DNA of 64,000 nucleotides from Torymus aiolomorphi (taxonomy: Eukaryota; Arthropoda; Insecta; Hymenoptera; Torymidae): NCBI GenBank assembly GCA_036365515.1, contig CM070874.1, forward strand, positions 172,225,797 through 172,289,796, in the 5' to 3' direction. Shown here piece by piece: positions 1 through 10,440 of the stretch. The notes beneath the pieces are model-generated. The model worked only from the letters and a program-made list of their open reading frames with translations, ran no database searches and was not told the origin of the DNA. Every line of letters begins with the position of its first letter. Position 1 is the first letter of the stretch. Made by a program: the position numbers and the translations under genes.

Positions 1-11
1 CTGTCTTCTGA

Positions 12-675
12 TTAGGTAGGCTGAATGAAGTTCAGAGTTATCGCATGAAACCGCTTGGTAAAACGCTGATCTCTTCTCTTCCTCAATAATCGCACATTTG
101 TATCGCAACTCTCATACTCTCTTATAATTGTATCAAATCTGTCACAAAATTCATTTATCTTTTCCTTCTTATTTATTTTTAAGCGATACAATTGTGCACT
201 AACTGAGGAAGCTGCAACGTTTGCTTCTACTCTTTTGAATTCTCTGATTTTAATTAAAATTTCTTTGGGGTCTTTCAAATTCAAAATTTTCTTATTGTTG
301 TATTCGTCTAAGTGATTTATGATAATATCTCTGACTACTGATTTTCTCTTTTCTAATTCTTTTTCTGTTAAATTTATTGGTGTTTGTATTTTATCGTCAA
401 TTATATCTATTAAATCGTTTGATCTTAATTCTGAATGAAGGTAATCTAACCACACATTTAAAACTACTTTTTGTGTTAATTTGTAATCTCTTTTAATGTT
501 AAACTTTGGATTAGTTTTATTCGATTCTATCGTCTGAGTAAAGTTTCTAGATGTTTCATTTATTTCTACTCTTATACTGTTTCGGGGTGTTTGCATATTG
601 TTAGGCTCTGGTTCTGAATTTATATTTTCATCTGAGATTACCGGTGGTGGAATTAAGGAAGGGTTGAGGTACCTC
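12..675 (-). pseudogene. gag: Ty1/copia-type Gag fragment
   Basis: This open frame encodes about 194 residues (about 220 if the open stretch upstream of the ATG at 596 is counted) resembling the helical UBN2-type Gag of insect copia elements. It is rich in Lys, Asn, Ile and Glu and ends in a helical segment with the pattern YRLKINKKEKINEFCDRFD. The zinc knuckle, protease, integrase and RT would lie to the left, outside the window. The frame stops at 12-14, but a second frame stays open from about base 95 to the edge, so a frameshift near there probably ended it. Gag would assemble the virus-like particle in the cytoplasm. The copia relic at 33.3-34.1 kb has the same orientation but is separate. 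The family call rests on pattern similarity only. Confidence 0.55.
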
Positions 676-1400
676 TAGCTGTCTGATTCTCGCCGTTTCC
701 ACTTCGAGCATGTTTTCCATGAGCTCTTACTGCCCTTCCATCAACGTTTTTATTTAGCTCATCATCTCCTTCTGTGTCTCATGATTTTCCCTCATCGCTC
801 GGAACTACACATCGACGTCGTGTTTCACTCTGTTTGACGGCTTTACAGTGCAGAAACATGGTAGACCGGCCAGCGTGTGCGAGGACGTTGGTGCTCGCAC
901 GTTGTAGGCAATGGGTAGAGGAGGAGACGGCAGTCCTCTCCGCTGCACTCCTCTGCTCGGCGCGTGGAGCCATCACGTCATCGCTGACGTGCAATGCTCA
1001 GCTCCTCGCTGTGTGTAATACGTAGCGGCATGCGACGTTGCGTACTCTCAAAGCCCCTTATTTCTTACAAGGGTTTAGTAATTAATTGTAAAGTTGGCGT
1101 TTTTTTAGCGACGTATAGCATCGCGATTTCGCGAACGAGCGGTAAGAAACAGCAAAGCGTGAACGAGTGTTTAGAGCCAAAAACTCTAAAACTGTGTCAA
1201 ATATCAACATTCACGAACATTTAAAAACTTTTTATCTATATCTCATGCTCATATGCATTACATTTTAGCAGATTTTGCGCAGTATACAAAATAATTTTGG
1301 ATTCTTTATAAGTGGGTTCAATTATTTTTCATGATCGTAAAATATTAAATTAAAAATTTACATTTTAAAACGCAGATTTTAATAGGTAGAGGGGCCGTTC
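676..1400. other. Non-coding spacer, GC-richer than its surroundings
   Basis: No supported gene. The part around 780-1060 is notably GC-rich for this window and gives short open frames on both strands, none resembling a known protein. It is probably host flank of G1 or a decayed leader of the copia element. Confidence 0.4.
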
Positions 1401-1480
1401 TGTTAAGTCTTGAGTGTCGAGGAATCTACTCTTATATGTGTATTGAAATTTGTATGATTTATCTTCAAATTATATTTGAA

Positions 1481-1575
<95 letters not shown>

Positions 1576-2248
1576 ATATATATATATTATATTTTCAATT
1601 GATATTTGATTTATATTACCTTTATTCTGGGCGTAGGCTCTCGTAAATAATAAACAGCTGATTAGTTAGATGCACTATTTATTGAAAGATATAAGGTTTA
1701 TAAATAAGACTATGCGATTTACAACTTATTAACTTTGTTAAACAATATATAATACCGATAGATTATTGAAATTATTGATATAAGAAATTCTCTTCGTAAT
1801 TGAATGTAGGGTATTTGATCCGTATAAAATATTCGCTTCTCCTCTTGTCGGCTGGAGTGGTACGGAGCTCGCGACTTTTGCACGATTACTGGTTTGTGTG
1901 TTGAGAGTCGTCGTATTTATTAAGCGGTTAAATTAGGTTGAAGATGATTGAGATCATCTTATTTGGCAATGTAATTGTCTCCAATCGTATTAAATTCGGT
2001 AGTCACATTGCGAAATGCTGAGTCTAAAGAAAATATAATACGCAAGTTTGATGACCTACTGCTACGTCACGATTGCCTCGTATTAAAAAATTTCAACATT
2101 GTAAAGTTCGCTCGCTTCGGCGTGATGCCGCTTGCATTAAAAAGCAACGTTGTCAAAATTCGCATATACGACATTTGTATGTCAGAAAATTACTGGCGAT
2201 AAATATGCATTGTTAATTTGATTTTAGAGATACGTCACGGACGTAACA
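1401..2248 (-). repeat. G1 3' LTR
   Basis: This 848-bp copy matches 13708-14498 almost base for base outside a long AT dinucleotide tract, which accounts for most of the length difference (848 versus 791). Termini are TGTTA and TAACA, a short inverted repeat. The few substitutions between the two LTRs imply a fairly recent insertion. Confidence 0.93.
1485..1590. repeat. (AT)n microsatellite inside the G1 LTR
   Basis: Roughly 100 bp of nearly pure AT dinucleotide with one or two interruptions. The matching tract in the other LTR (about 13790-13840) is about half as long. Confidence 0.95.
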
Positions 2249-2259
2249 CCTCCCTCCTT
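2249..2259 (-). promoter_or_regulatory. G1 polypurine tract (plus-strand DNA primer)
   Basis: On the minus strand the purine run AAGGAGGGAGG lies immediately before the TGTTACG start of the 3' LTR, the expected position for the polypurine tract that primes second-strand synthesis. Confidence 0.85.
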
Positions 2260-5030
2260 AGACTGTTGAATATCGTAGAGATTCAACAGTAAAAATAAAT
2301 CATCAGTAATTTTCTGTTACAGACTTTTCAATAGTAAATTTAAGTTGATAATTTTTGTGCATCGCAAAAAAAAAAAAAAAAAAAATTTGTTGTATAGTTT
2401 TATGCGTTTGAGATCAGTAACGCCGCATTGACTGGCATTTTGCAATGGTAAGCTGTTAACAAACATGATTTCGTTATTTTCCTTTATTGAAATTTCGCTG
2501 GATCGACAAAAAATTTGGTATATAAGATGCCGTAAATTTGCAGTAATCTATCAGTTTTATACACAGCAAATCATGTCAGGTTGGATTAGCGTAAGTATTT
2601 TCCTTAAATAATTACATGTTATTATTATAAATTATATTTTATAATACTGTTGTAAATGTAAGAGATAATTAATATGTTTGATTTTGTTATAGGTACACCA
2701 TATTGTGCATTCGTATGAATTTTTTACAATAAATTATAAATAAAATGCAAAAATTTCGGTATAAATTTCGGCAGTATAGTATTGAAAAAATGCTGCTTTT
2801 GAAGAAAATATAATACATTGTTTTTCTTGAGGCCGGTGACTCGTTACGTCAGGATGTCACCTGAACGAAATGCTGCATCGTATAAAATTGCGTTCTCGTC
2901 GATGTGTGTCAGGAAATATCTGATAACATTAAATTTTAAATAGTATTCTAAATTCCGTAATGCGTCTCAGGACGTAACACCTGCCCCCTTAGACTGTTGA
3001 ATGTCGTAGAAATTCAACAAGTGTATTATTAAGCATCAGAGATTTCCGTTTACAAAAATTAATTGACGTTTATTAATTATATTGGGTGTCTCGCTTTTTT
3101 ATGACAGAAATTACGTAGACGCAGGCCGTAAGTAGTTCGAATTGCGGCATTTGGAAGTGCTGAATTCACAAAAACTGCGGCACGTATACTTTGCGATTAC
3201 TCGCTTCATTGCGGTGTTATGTGCACAAAATGCGAATATACACAGTTTCTACATTCGAGAAAATGACTGACGCTGATTTTTTCGTTACAAAAGATTCATA
3301 ATAAAAACAATAATTAAGATTCAAATAAAAATAATAATAAATATTTAATAATTTTAAATAAAATTTCGTATCGTCTATATGTTTCTATAAAATAAATTAT
3401 TTTCCTTCCTAAAACTAGTCTACACTTAACCTACCGTTTGACTTTGTATCTCACGTTGAATACCGACTTTTCTAGCATTCAAATTTCGAAGAATTCATAT
3501 AAACATGTATATCTTAATTTTACATAGCATTTCGATAATTTAATTATTTTGTTATCGGTAATTAGTAATAATTTTTGTTTTGCTGTTTTTACTTAAAATA
3601 AAGTCATTGATTAACAAAATTTAGAAATAACGTGTATATTAAATAATTTTGTAGTAATTAAAAGATGAGGAGAATTATATAGGGAATGATTCAAGTGATC
3701 ATTTACTTCCCTCCCTGCTGAGATATTTGGCAAAAGATATATTTTTTTCTTTCTTTAAGTAGAATAATATTAAAGGGATTTTGATATTATTATAACAGAA
3801 TTATTTTAACAATCATATTATAATTATTTCCAAAAGAAAAATACAATTTGTGTGGGTTTTTTTCGTAAAAAAAAGGAATGGAAATAACTCGAAATGATTT
3901 TGATAAATTTTGACTTGTTATAGCTTTTATGCATCATTGTATTTTATCTTCGTTTGAAAATTTTCAGCCATATCAAAAGTTCATTTTAGAACTTAATCTT
4001 TTTCTGGCATAGGTAGCATTCACGTGTTTGCTTTAAAGAATACGCAATCTGTTAGAGTAGAAAAATATTTTACATACTCAATTCGATGCAGAATAGTATA
4101 TCTTATAGGATGATCATGTTAAGATATGTCTGAACTGATCACTTCCAATACATATATTCTATTTAATCTTAGCAATGTGAACATAGCTACCTAGATAATT
4201 TTTCCTGTTCTTAAACTCTTTAAAAAATTTTATGAGTGCGAACAATTGTTTTGTTTTTTAGGCAAATACAGTTTAATTTTGCATAAAATTATAGTCAAAT
4301 TATTTTTTTTTTTTTTATCTTATGTGAAAAGGTTTGGGAATGTTTTTATATCTTTTCCTTTTGGATTAGTTCTATATTTTCTTATAAAATCATAAGTTAT
4401 TAAATTGATCCCTCTAAAATTTTTCTACTTTGTGACTAAAATTTCTGTTAAATAATTTTTTTATTATTTAATAACACATCATTTTTACAAATAAAATTTT
4501 TGTTTGTTTCACTGAGGTATTTTAATATGTAATCGCAATATTTTTTTTTTGTTGTTGTAAAAAAAAGAAAAGAACAGTATATATATATATTTTTTTTTTA
4601 ATTGTCAACGATGTTATTGTTAGTCGTAGCATTACTTTTAAAATCTTTCATGCATGAATCTTTTTGCTTTCTTCGTAAAAAATTTCTTAGAATTTCATTA
4701 TTCAAACTTATATTATTCCGATCGCATTTTTATAAAATTATTAACTTTCTTAGGAAATATAGTTGCTTTTCACAAAATATTGACAAGTTGATACGAACAA
4801 TTGTAGACAAACGGATAAGTGGTTATAATTTTAAATTGTATATTTGGTAAAATCTGAATCATCTTAGGGTTAGTTCACCAAGAAGTAGGATGGTTTTGCT
4901 TCAAATGGAAAAGTTCAGCTGCAATTATAATTCTCTATTGCTGTATTAAATTTGGAAAAATAAGAAGAGATTATGATCGATGTTAATATTGAGTATGTTG
5001 TCCATATCCTAAAACAAAAATGTTATGATA
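2260..5030 (-). other. G1 long non-coding 3' region with an LTR-end relic
   Basis: About 2.8 kb of very AT-rich DNA between integrase and the 3' LTR. No open frame resembling an envelope or other protein was found on either strand. At 2960-3050 it carries a second diverged copy of the LTR end plus purine tract and the following 40-50 bases. About 250 bp to its left (from about 2750) is weakly similar to the interior of the LTR. The rest shows only short A/T runs. Confidence 0.6.
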
Positions 5031-6073
5031 TTATTTTTTATTATTAACAAGGCTTAATTTATTTGTATGGACTGTTTTTGCCTTTCCTTTATAGTCTATG
5101 ACAACATTATTATTTTCATTTACTTTAATAATGTCAAAAGGGCCATGATAATGATCTTTTTCAAGTTTCCCTGGTTTAGGTTCTTTGATCAACCATACTT
5201 TATCTCCCATTTTAAATTCTCTTGGGTTAATAAATCTGTCATAATATATCTTTGATTTTTCTTTTGACATTATTAATCTTTGTTTTGCTATTAAGGCAAT
5301 TTCTCTCATATTATTAATCAGTTTTTCTAAATATCCATTATAGGTCGGTAATAATTCTGATTGTTTTACTGGTTCGCTAGACGGAATTCTAGCAGGACAG
5401 ACAAAAACTAATTCATATGGTGTGAATTGATGGCTAGTATGTACACTAGTATTATAATGAAATTGTGCAAAATCTAATAGTTCATCCCATTCATATTTCT
5501 TTGTAGAAAATTTGTTTAAATATTCACACAACGAGTAGTGTACTCTTTCTAATGAACCATTAGATTGTGGCGAGAAAGCTGTAGTTTCAATTTTATCAAA
5601 TTCAAACCTTTTAGCTATCTGATTCATTATTTTACTCGTGAAATTTGCCCCTCTATCGGTTAGTACTATCTTTGGACATCCAAATATACATATAAATCTT
5701 TTTATAAAAGCATCTAAAATCGATTCTGCTGTTTGATCTTTTAAACATACTAAAATTACAAATTTTGATAATTGATCTTGTACAGATAAAATATATTTAT
5801 TATTATTTTTAGTAATGTTAAATGGTCCTACAATATCCATTGCGATTTTATCGAATATTTTCCCCGGTGTATCTGTGATAATCATTGGTTGTTTAGTCTT
5901 TTTCCGCTTTAATTTATTTCTTTGACAATCTTCGCATTTTTGTATTCTGTTTTGGATGTCTGATTTTAAGTTTTCCCAATATTTTTCCTGAAGTCTATTG
6001 TATGTTCTATTTACACCTGAATGTCCTCCTATCATAGAGGAGTGATACATGTTAATAGTACATTTCGATACTA
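5031..6073 (-). CDS. pol: G1 integrase (C-terminal part of Pol)
   Basis: About 348 residues of a Ty3/gypsy integrase, which would insert the element's cDNA into nuclear DNA. It shows an N-terminal HHCC zinc-binding module (MYHSSMIGGHSG, then CEDCQRNK), then the catalytic core: first Asp in MDIVGPF, second in LTDRGANF, and the Glu in SPQSNGSLERVH. The C-terminal domain has the GPF-type motif (HYHGPFDIIKV). All three catalytic acids are present. The frame ends in TAA at 5031. The apparent first 12 residues of the open frame (to 6113) are encoded by the inserted MITE and are not native. RT-RNase H lies upstream on the same strand, separated by a linker. Confidence 0.9.
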
Positions 6074-6262
6074 GTGCGAGGATTTGATTTTCCCCTCGTG
6101 TGACTATTTGCACCCGAGCGAAGCGAGGGTGAAAAGGTCACACGAGGAGAAAATCAACTTCTCACACAAGTGTAGAACCGTATTTTTTGACACGACGTGC
6201 GAGAAGTGAGATTTTTGCACGCATCTTTTAACGCAGCGTGCGAGAAATCGAACTTCTCGCAC
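6074..6262. mobile_element. 189-bp hairpin MITE nested in G1 pol
   Basis: The insert is bounded by imperfect inverted ends (GTGCGAGGATTT on the left, AACTTCTCGCAC on the right). It holds two strong hairpins. The larger is at about 6085-6155: 19-base arms with one mismatch around a nested CACCC/GGGTG stem. The smaller is at about 6235-6265 (CGTGCGAGAA / TTCTCGCACG). It separates the linker from integrase, and removing 6074-6262 leaves the pol frame in register. No clear target duplication is seen, so the superfamily is undetermined. Confidence 0.7.
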
Positions 6263-6779
6263 GGAGTTTCAAAAAAATGTTATCCCTGTCTTCAATTTTT
6301 ACATATTCAATATTATTTAAACATATTATTACCTTTATATTTGTATTGCTAAATATTTCTTTTAATACTTCCTCTATTTCTAACCAATTTATGTTTAAAA
6401 TTTCTATATCCCTAGAAATACTATAAATACATATATTCTTAGTAATTAATAATTCTTTTAATTGATTAAATAATTTCGCTAAATTTTCTTTTATTAATTT
6501 ACATGATACGGACGTATCTATGTATAACATAAATAGTTTTTTATTCTCTATATTTATTATATCTATACTATCTTTTGTAAGTGATAGTTTTGGTTTTATG
6601 TTTTTACTTTTGATTAATAATTCAATATTTTTATCTAATGATTTTCCTTTTAAATTTATTAAATGAACAATATTATCATTTCTAAATTGTATAGAATTTT
6701 TAGAATAAATGATATTATTAATTTCCGGTATATTTTCTTTGTTTTCCTCAATTTTCTCTTCTTTTCTACCTGTAGTCAT
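6263..6779 (-). CDS. pol: G1 Pol linker between RNase H and integrase
   Basis: About 170 residues, rich in Ile, Lys, Asn and Glu, lying between the RNase H domain and the integrase zinc finger. The last 11 codons of the open frame (6228-6262) come from the MITE. G2 has a linker of the same kind at 62130-62519, sharing hydrophobic patterns such as KLVVCL / KVIICL just before integrase. It overlaps the end of the RT frame by 4 bases, which suggests a frameshift within an originally continuous Pol. No catalytic motif is recognisable; the role is presumably structural. Confidence 0.65.
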
Positions 6780-8434
6780 TTTTTTGTCATTTTTTCTAGG
6801 TCTGCCCCTTTTTCCTTTATTTTCTGTCTATCTTCATTCATTACTTTGATTTTGTCATCGTTACTAAGAATTCTAGGTTGTTCGTTATTTTTATTTAATA
6901 TTTTCTTATTTTGTGCTCTGGTAATAACAAATATCTCTACTGGATTCCTAGATAGAGCATCTGCATTTGCGTTCTGTTTTCCTGGTTTGTATACGATATC
7001 AAATTCATAATCTGATAGTTTTAGTCTCCATTTTTGGACTCTTGTATTATTATCAGCTGATCTTAACGATAACAGCGGTTTGTGATCAGTAACTATTATG
7101 AATTTGTTTCCATATACGTAATTTTTAAACGTTTTTATGGCAAACATTATTGCCAATGCTTCTTTTTCATAGGTGTGATATTTAGTTTCCGCTTTATGTA
7201 GACTTCGTGATGCGTAAGCTATCGCTGGGTCTTTGCCAATTTTTCCTTGCGACAAAACTGCACCTAAAGCAAAATTTGAAGCATCCGTTGTAATAATGAA
7301 TGGTTCGTCAAAACGTGGATATTCTAAGATTGGTGCTGTGCATAATAATTCTTTAATTTCCTCAAAGGCTTTTTGTTGGTCTTTTTCCCAATGAAACTTC
7401 ACGTCTTTTTCTAGCAATATATTTAAGGGTTTTGTTACTTTTGCGTAATTTTTTATAAATCTTCTATAGTAACCTGAAAGCCCTAGAAACTCTCTAATAT
7501 TTTTAACATTTTTCGGTGTAGGAAATTTCTTTACTGCTTCTATTTTCCTTGGATCAGGTTTTATTCCGTGTTCACTAATAATGTGACCTAAATAACATAC
7601 TTCTTTTTTAAAAAATTCACATTTTTCTGGTTCTAATGTTAAATTCGCTTCTCGTAATTTTGGTGCAACTGTATTGAATCTTTCGTTGGCTTCTGTCATA
7701 GTTTCGCCAAAAATAATTATAACGTCGATGAATACGAAGCATATCTTACCGATTAAATCGCCTAAGACTGTATTTAAAACTCTTTGAAATGTATGCGGTG
7801 AGTTTCTTAATCCGAAAGGTAATACTCGAAATTCAAAACGTCCCAATGGGTTGATGCTAAATGCAGTTTTATGTATATCACTTGGTTTCATAGGAATTTG
7901 GTGAAATCCCGACTTTAAATCTATAACGTGATAAAACTTAGTTTTCCCCAATTGATCGAATATTTCTGTAATGTTTGGGAGTAAATATGGATCTGGAATT
8001 GTCTTTTCGTTTAGTTTTCTGTAATCTATTACTAAACGCCATCGTTTTTTTCCGTCTGCTAACTGTTTTTTTGCTACAATCCATGCTGGAGCGTTAAAAG
8101 CACTTTTTGAGTTTCGAACTAGGTCATTTGTTATTAATTTTTCAGTTTCCTCTATCGCGATTTCTTTTAATTTATGAGGTAAAGGAAATTGCTTTACGTA
8201 TACGGGTTTATCATCTGTTAAATTTATTTCATGTTGTTCTACATTACATGATCCTAAACTGTCTCCCTCTAGCCAAAATATATCCTTATTTTTCAATACT
8301 AGATCCTTAATCATTGTTTTACTATTTCCAGGCAAGTTTTCGTAACATATTTTTTCTAATAATCTTTCTTCTCTATTATATTCTTTAAAATCTTGTACTG
8401 ACTCATTTTTTCCTATAAAATTTATTGATCCCAA
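6776..8434 (-). CDS. pol: G1 reverse transcriptase-RNase H
   Basis: A 552-residue Ty3/gypsy RT plus RNase H that would copy element RNA into DNA. RT motifs run in order: KRWRLVIDYRKLN, the first catalytic Asp in HVIDLKSGFHQI, FRVLPFGLRNSP, then the YxDD-equivalent box, which reads FIDV instead of ending in two Asp. The last base-pair change is GAT-type to GTT, so the third catalytic Asp is lost. The thumb/connection follows (REFLGLSGYYRRFI), then RNase H with ITTDASNFALGAVLSQG, YEKEALAIMFAIK and VTDHKPL. The chain ends in a Lys/Glu-rich tail. Length is normal. The active-site change should abolish polymerase activity. Confidence 0.92.
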   Translation of the reverse strand: MGSINFIGKNESVQDFKEYNREERLLEKICYENLPGNSKTMIKDLVLKNKDIFWLEGDSLGSCNVEQHEINLTDDKPVYVKQFPLPHKLKEIAIEETEKLITNDLVRNSKSAFNAPAWIVAKKQLADGKKRWRLVIDYRKLNEKTIPDPYLLPNITEIFDQLGKTKFYHVIDLKSGFHQIPMKPSDIHKTAFSINPLGRFEFRVLPFGLRNSPHTFQRVLNTVLGDLIGKICFVFIDVIIIFGETMTEANERFNTVAPKLREANLTLEPEKCEFFKKEVCYLGHIISEHGIKPDPRKIEAVKKFPTPKNVKNIREFLGLSGYYRRFIKNYAKVTKPLNILLEKDVKFHWEKDQQKAFEEIKELLCTAPILEYPRFDEPFIITTDASNFALGAVLSQGKIGKDPAIAYASRSLHKAETKYHTYEKEALAIMFAIKTFKNYVYGNKFIIVTDHKPLLSLRSADNNTRVQKWRLKLSDYEFDIVYKPGKQNANADALSRNPVEIFVITRAQNKKILNKNNEQPRILSNDDKIKVMNEDRQKIKEKGADLEKMTKK

Positions 8435-8565
8435 ATTTAAAATTTCATTTTCATCTATGTTAAAGTCTTCTGTTATCTGAAAACCTTCAGGTAAATTATC
8501 TATTTCATAAGATATAAAGTTATATTATTTTTCATTTCCATAGAGTTTATTATAATCTTCTAAAT

Positions 8566-9300
8566 CTATTCAAACTTTTTATTCATTATTGTCAAAAATT
8601 GTTTATAATTTGTTGATTCGATTTCCTCAAAATCGATTGCTTGGTCATTATTTTCAAAAGCAATATTAATATTATTTATTAATGACTTAATATTATTTTC
8701 GTCATTTTCCAAAATTTCCTCATAATGTAAATCATTTATATTTTCTGGTAGAATTTCATTTAACATTTTTTTTTGTAAATCCTTTCCTTCTGCATTTAAT
8801 ATTGGAATCGTATTTAAAATTTTCATAACGTCATCATATAATGTCATTTCTGAATTTATATTTACTTCATTTTTATTGATTAACTCAGGTTCATAAGATA
8901 TTAAACAAGATGATTTCTCCATTTCATCCTCAATTTGAAAATTTTCAGTTTTTTCGTTTATTTGTATTACTTGTTCGCAATTTTCATGAATTATGGGTAT
9001 TAAGCTTTGTTTTTCGTCCGTATTTTCTAACATTTTCTTTAAAACTTCCTTCTGTTCTATTGTTATTCTTGATTTTAATTCTTTATCCGTTTTTTGTGAC
9101 TTTTCAGATACTGTATTAAGATTATGATTTAATTTATGGACTGCTTTCAGTTTGATCTTACTATGATTTATTTGTAAATAGCCCTCGTCTAGTCTTAATT
9201 TTTGTTCAGTAAGAATTTTGATTCCTAAAATCCTGTCGTAAGGTAAACAAAAATTTGGTGGTGCTACATGGAAATCAATATTCAGTCCATTTATATTCAT
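8566..9300 (-). pseudogene. pol: G1 Pol: protease C-terminal part and spacer before RT
   Basis: About 244 residues. The N-terminal part carries the ILGIKIL segment expected in the C-terminal half of gypsy aspartic proteases, then a long acidic, Asn-rich spacer of no recognised fold leads towards RT. It is out of frame with the protease active-site frame (9377-9682) and separated from RT by about 130 bp with stops, so Pol is broken on both sides. Confidence 0.7.
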
Positions 9301-9376
9301 TTTAATTACTCCTAATGTTTCAATTGTTTTATCTGTAATACCAGATAAATGAATTTTCCTATTTTCTAAAATTATA

Positions 9377-9679
9377 TTAGAAGGTATCTCCCTTGATAAT
9401 ATTTAACTGAGCCCAACTATCTACAAGTAAATTACATTTTTTATTTGTGTAGTGGTTTTCTATTTCGATATACTGCAGTGAGTTTTCTAATTTCAGAAAA
9501 TACATTGCAATTTTGGTTGCTGCTATTCTTTCTTGTGTTATTTCATTTTTAATACTATTTATTTCAAAATCACTTAAATTTATTTCGTTATTATTTATAA
9601 TTTCTGATCTATTTATTGCCTTATTTTTCTCCATGTTTTCCGTAATATTCTTTAAATTCTTTGTAATCAATAAATCGAT
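9377..9679 (-). pseudogene. pol: G1 aspartic protease N-terminal part, active site altered
   Basis: A frame of about 100 residues ending in the retroviral-type protease active site. The loop reads VDSWAQLNII; family members have Asp-Ser/Thr-Gly, so the catalytic Gly is Trp (consistent with one G-to-T change on the coding strand). The frame stops at 9377, before the flap and the ILGI segment found in the next frame. The protease would process Gag-Pol inside the particle. Upstream, the Penelope-like insertion separates it from the gag end. Confidence 0.8.
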
Positions 9680-10282
9680 CAAATGAGTTTTTTGTCCTTT
9701 CAGACTGCTCGCAATTCAACTTTGATAGGTTGTTTGTATGTGTAATGAAAAACGTGGATCCTTTTGAGCAATTAAGTATTTTATTAATTTACTATCAGTC
9801 GACGTTTCGGAATCATTGTAGGATTCCCATTTCCAGAGACTAATTAATTAAATTAACTAACACATACGCCCAATTTCATAGCAATGTAGTTGCTCGTCAA
9901 TATAAAAAGATTGAACACGTAGCTCTCTCGACATTTTCTTTCTAACGCACGTCATATTTGCATAAATAAAAATGCATAAGAAAATGTCGAGAGAGCTACG
10001 TGTTCAATCTTTTTATATTGACCAACATGGTTTCGTTTTTTATTTATGCAAATATGACGTGCGTTAGAAAGAAGATGTCGAAAGAGTTACGTGTTCAATC
10101 TTTTTATATTGACGAGCAACTACATTGCTATGAAATTGGGCGTATGTGTTAGTTAATTTAATTAATTAGTCTCTGGAAAAGGGAATCCTACAATGATTCC
10201 GAAACGTCGACTGATAGTAAATTAATAAAATACTTAATTGCTCAAAAGAATCCACGTGTTTCATTACACATACAAACAACCT
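9680..10282. mobile_element. Penelope-like inverted-pair (foldback) insertion in G1
   Basis: A 603-bp insertion flanked by a 14-bp direct repeat, ATCAATAAATCGAT at 9666-9679 and 10283-10296. The body is a long inverted repeat: 9722 to about 9965 pairs with about 10045 to 10287. A third partial copy of the inner arm lies in the middle (about 9980-10022). Each arm carries a short stem (GGAATC / GATTCC) followed by CGAAACGTCG, a layout like the terminal repeats of Penelope-like elements and reminiscent of a hammerhead stem II plus GAAA. Excising the insert with one repeat copy leaves the host pol frame continuous. The Penelope assignment is an inference; the structure is directly visible. Confidence 0.75.
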
Positions 10283-10440
10283 ATCAATAAATCGATGTCC
10301 GTGTCTTTCTCTCCGTTGGTGATACCATCACTATTAAATGTACCTACTTTAATATCTGCGCTATCTTTGAGTGGTTTTTTGTTAATACTTCTAGTCCACT
10401 CATTTTCAGAAGAATTTGTTAGTTTTCCGAAGTTTGATGA
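10283..10440 (-). pseudogene. pol: G1 Pol N-terminal stub between gag and the insertion
   Basis: In the frame overlapping the gag end there is a short open stretch of about 50 codons with no stop, running from about 10440 to the 14-bp target duplication and then, across the insertion, in frame into 9679. It marks where Pol began, in a frame different from gag. That layout is consistent with -1 frameshift or similar Gag-Pol expression. Only the openness and register are seen; no domain is recognised. Confidence 0.5.

Noticed and set aside
774..1224. Overlapping open frames on both strands in the GC-rich spacer
   Set aside because: Short, overlapping on opposite strands, with no recognisable motif and no promoter or splice context.
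1975..2202. 75-codon open frame inside the G1 LTR, repeated in the other LTR
   Set aside because: Its presence in both copies only reflects LTR identity; no protein features are seen.
2220..5030. An envelope gene in the long 3' region of G1
   Set aside because: Looked for on the minus strand; no signal peptide, Cys pattern or membrane segment could be found.
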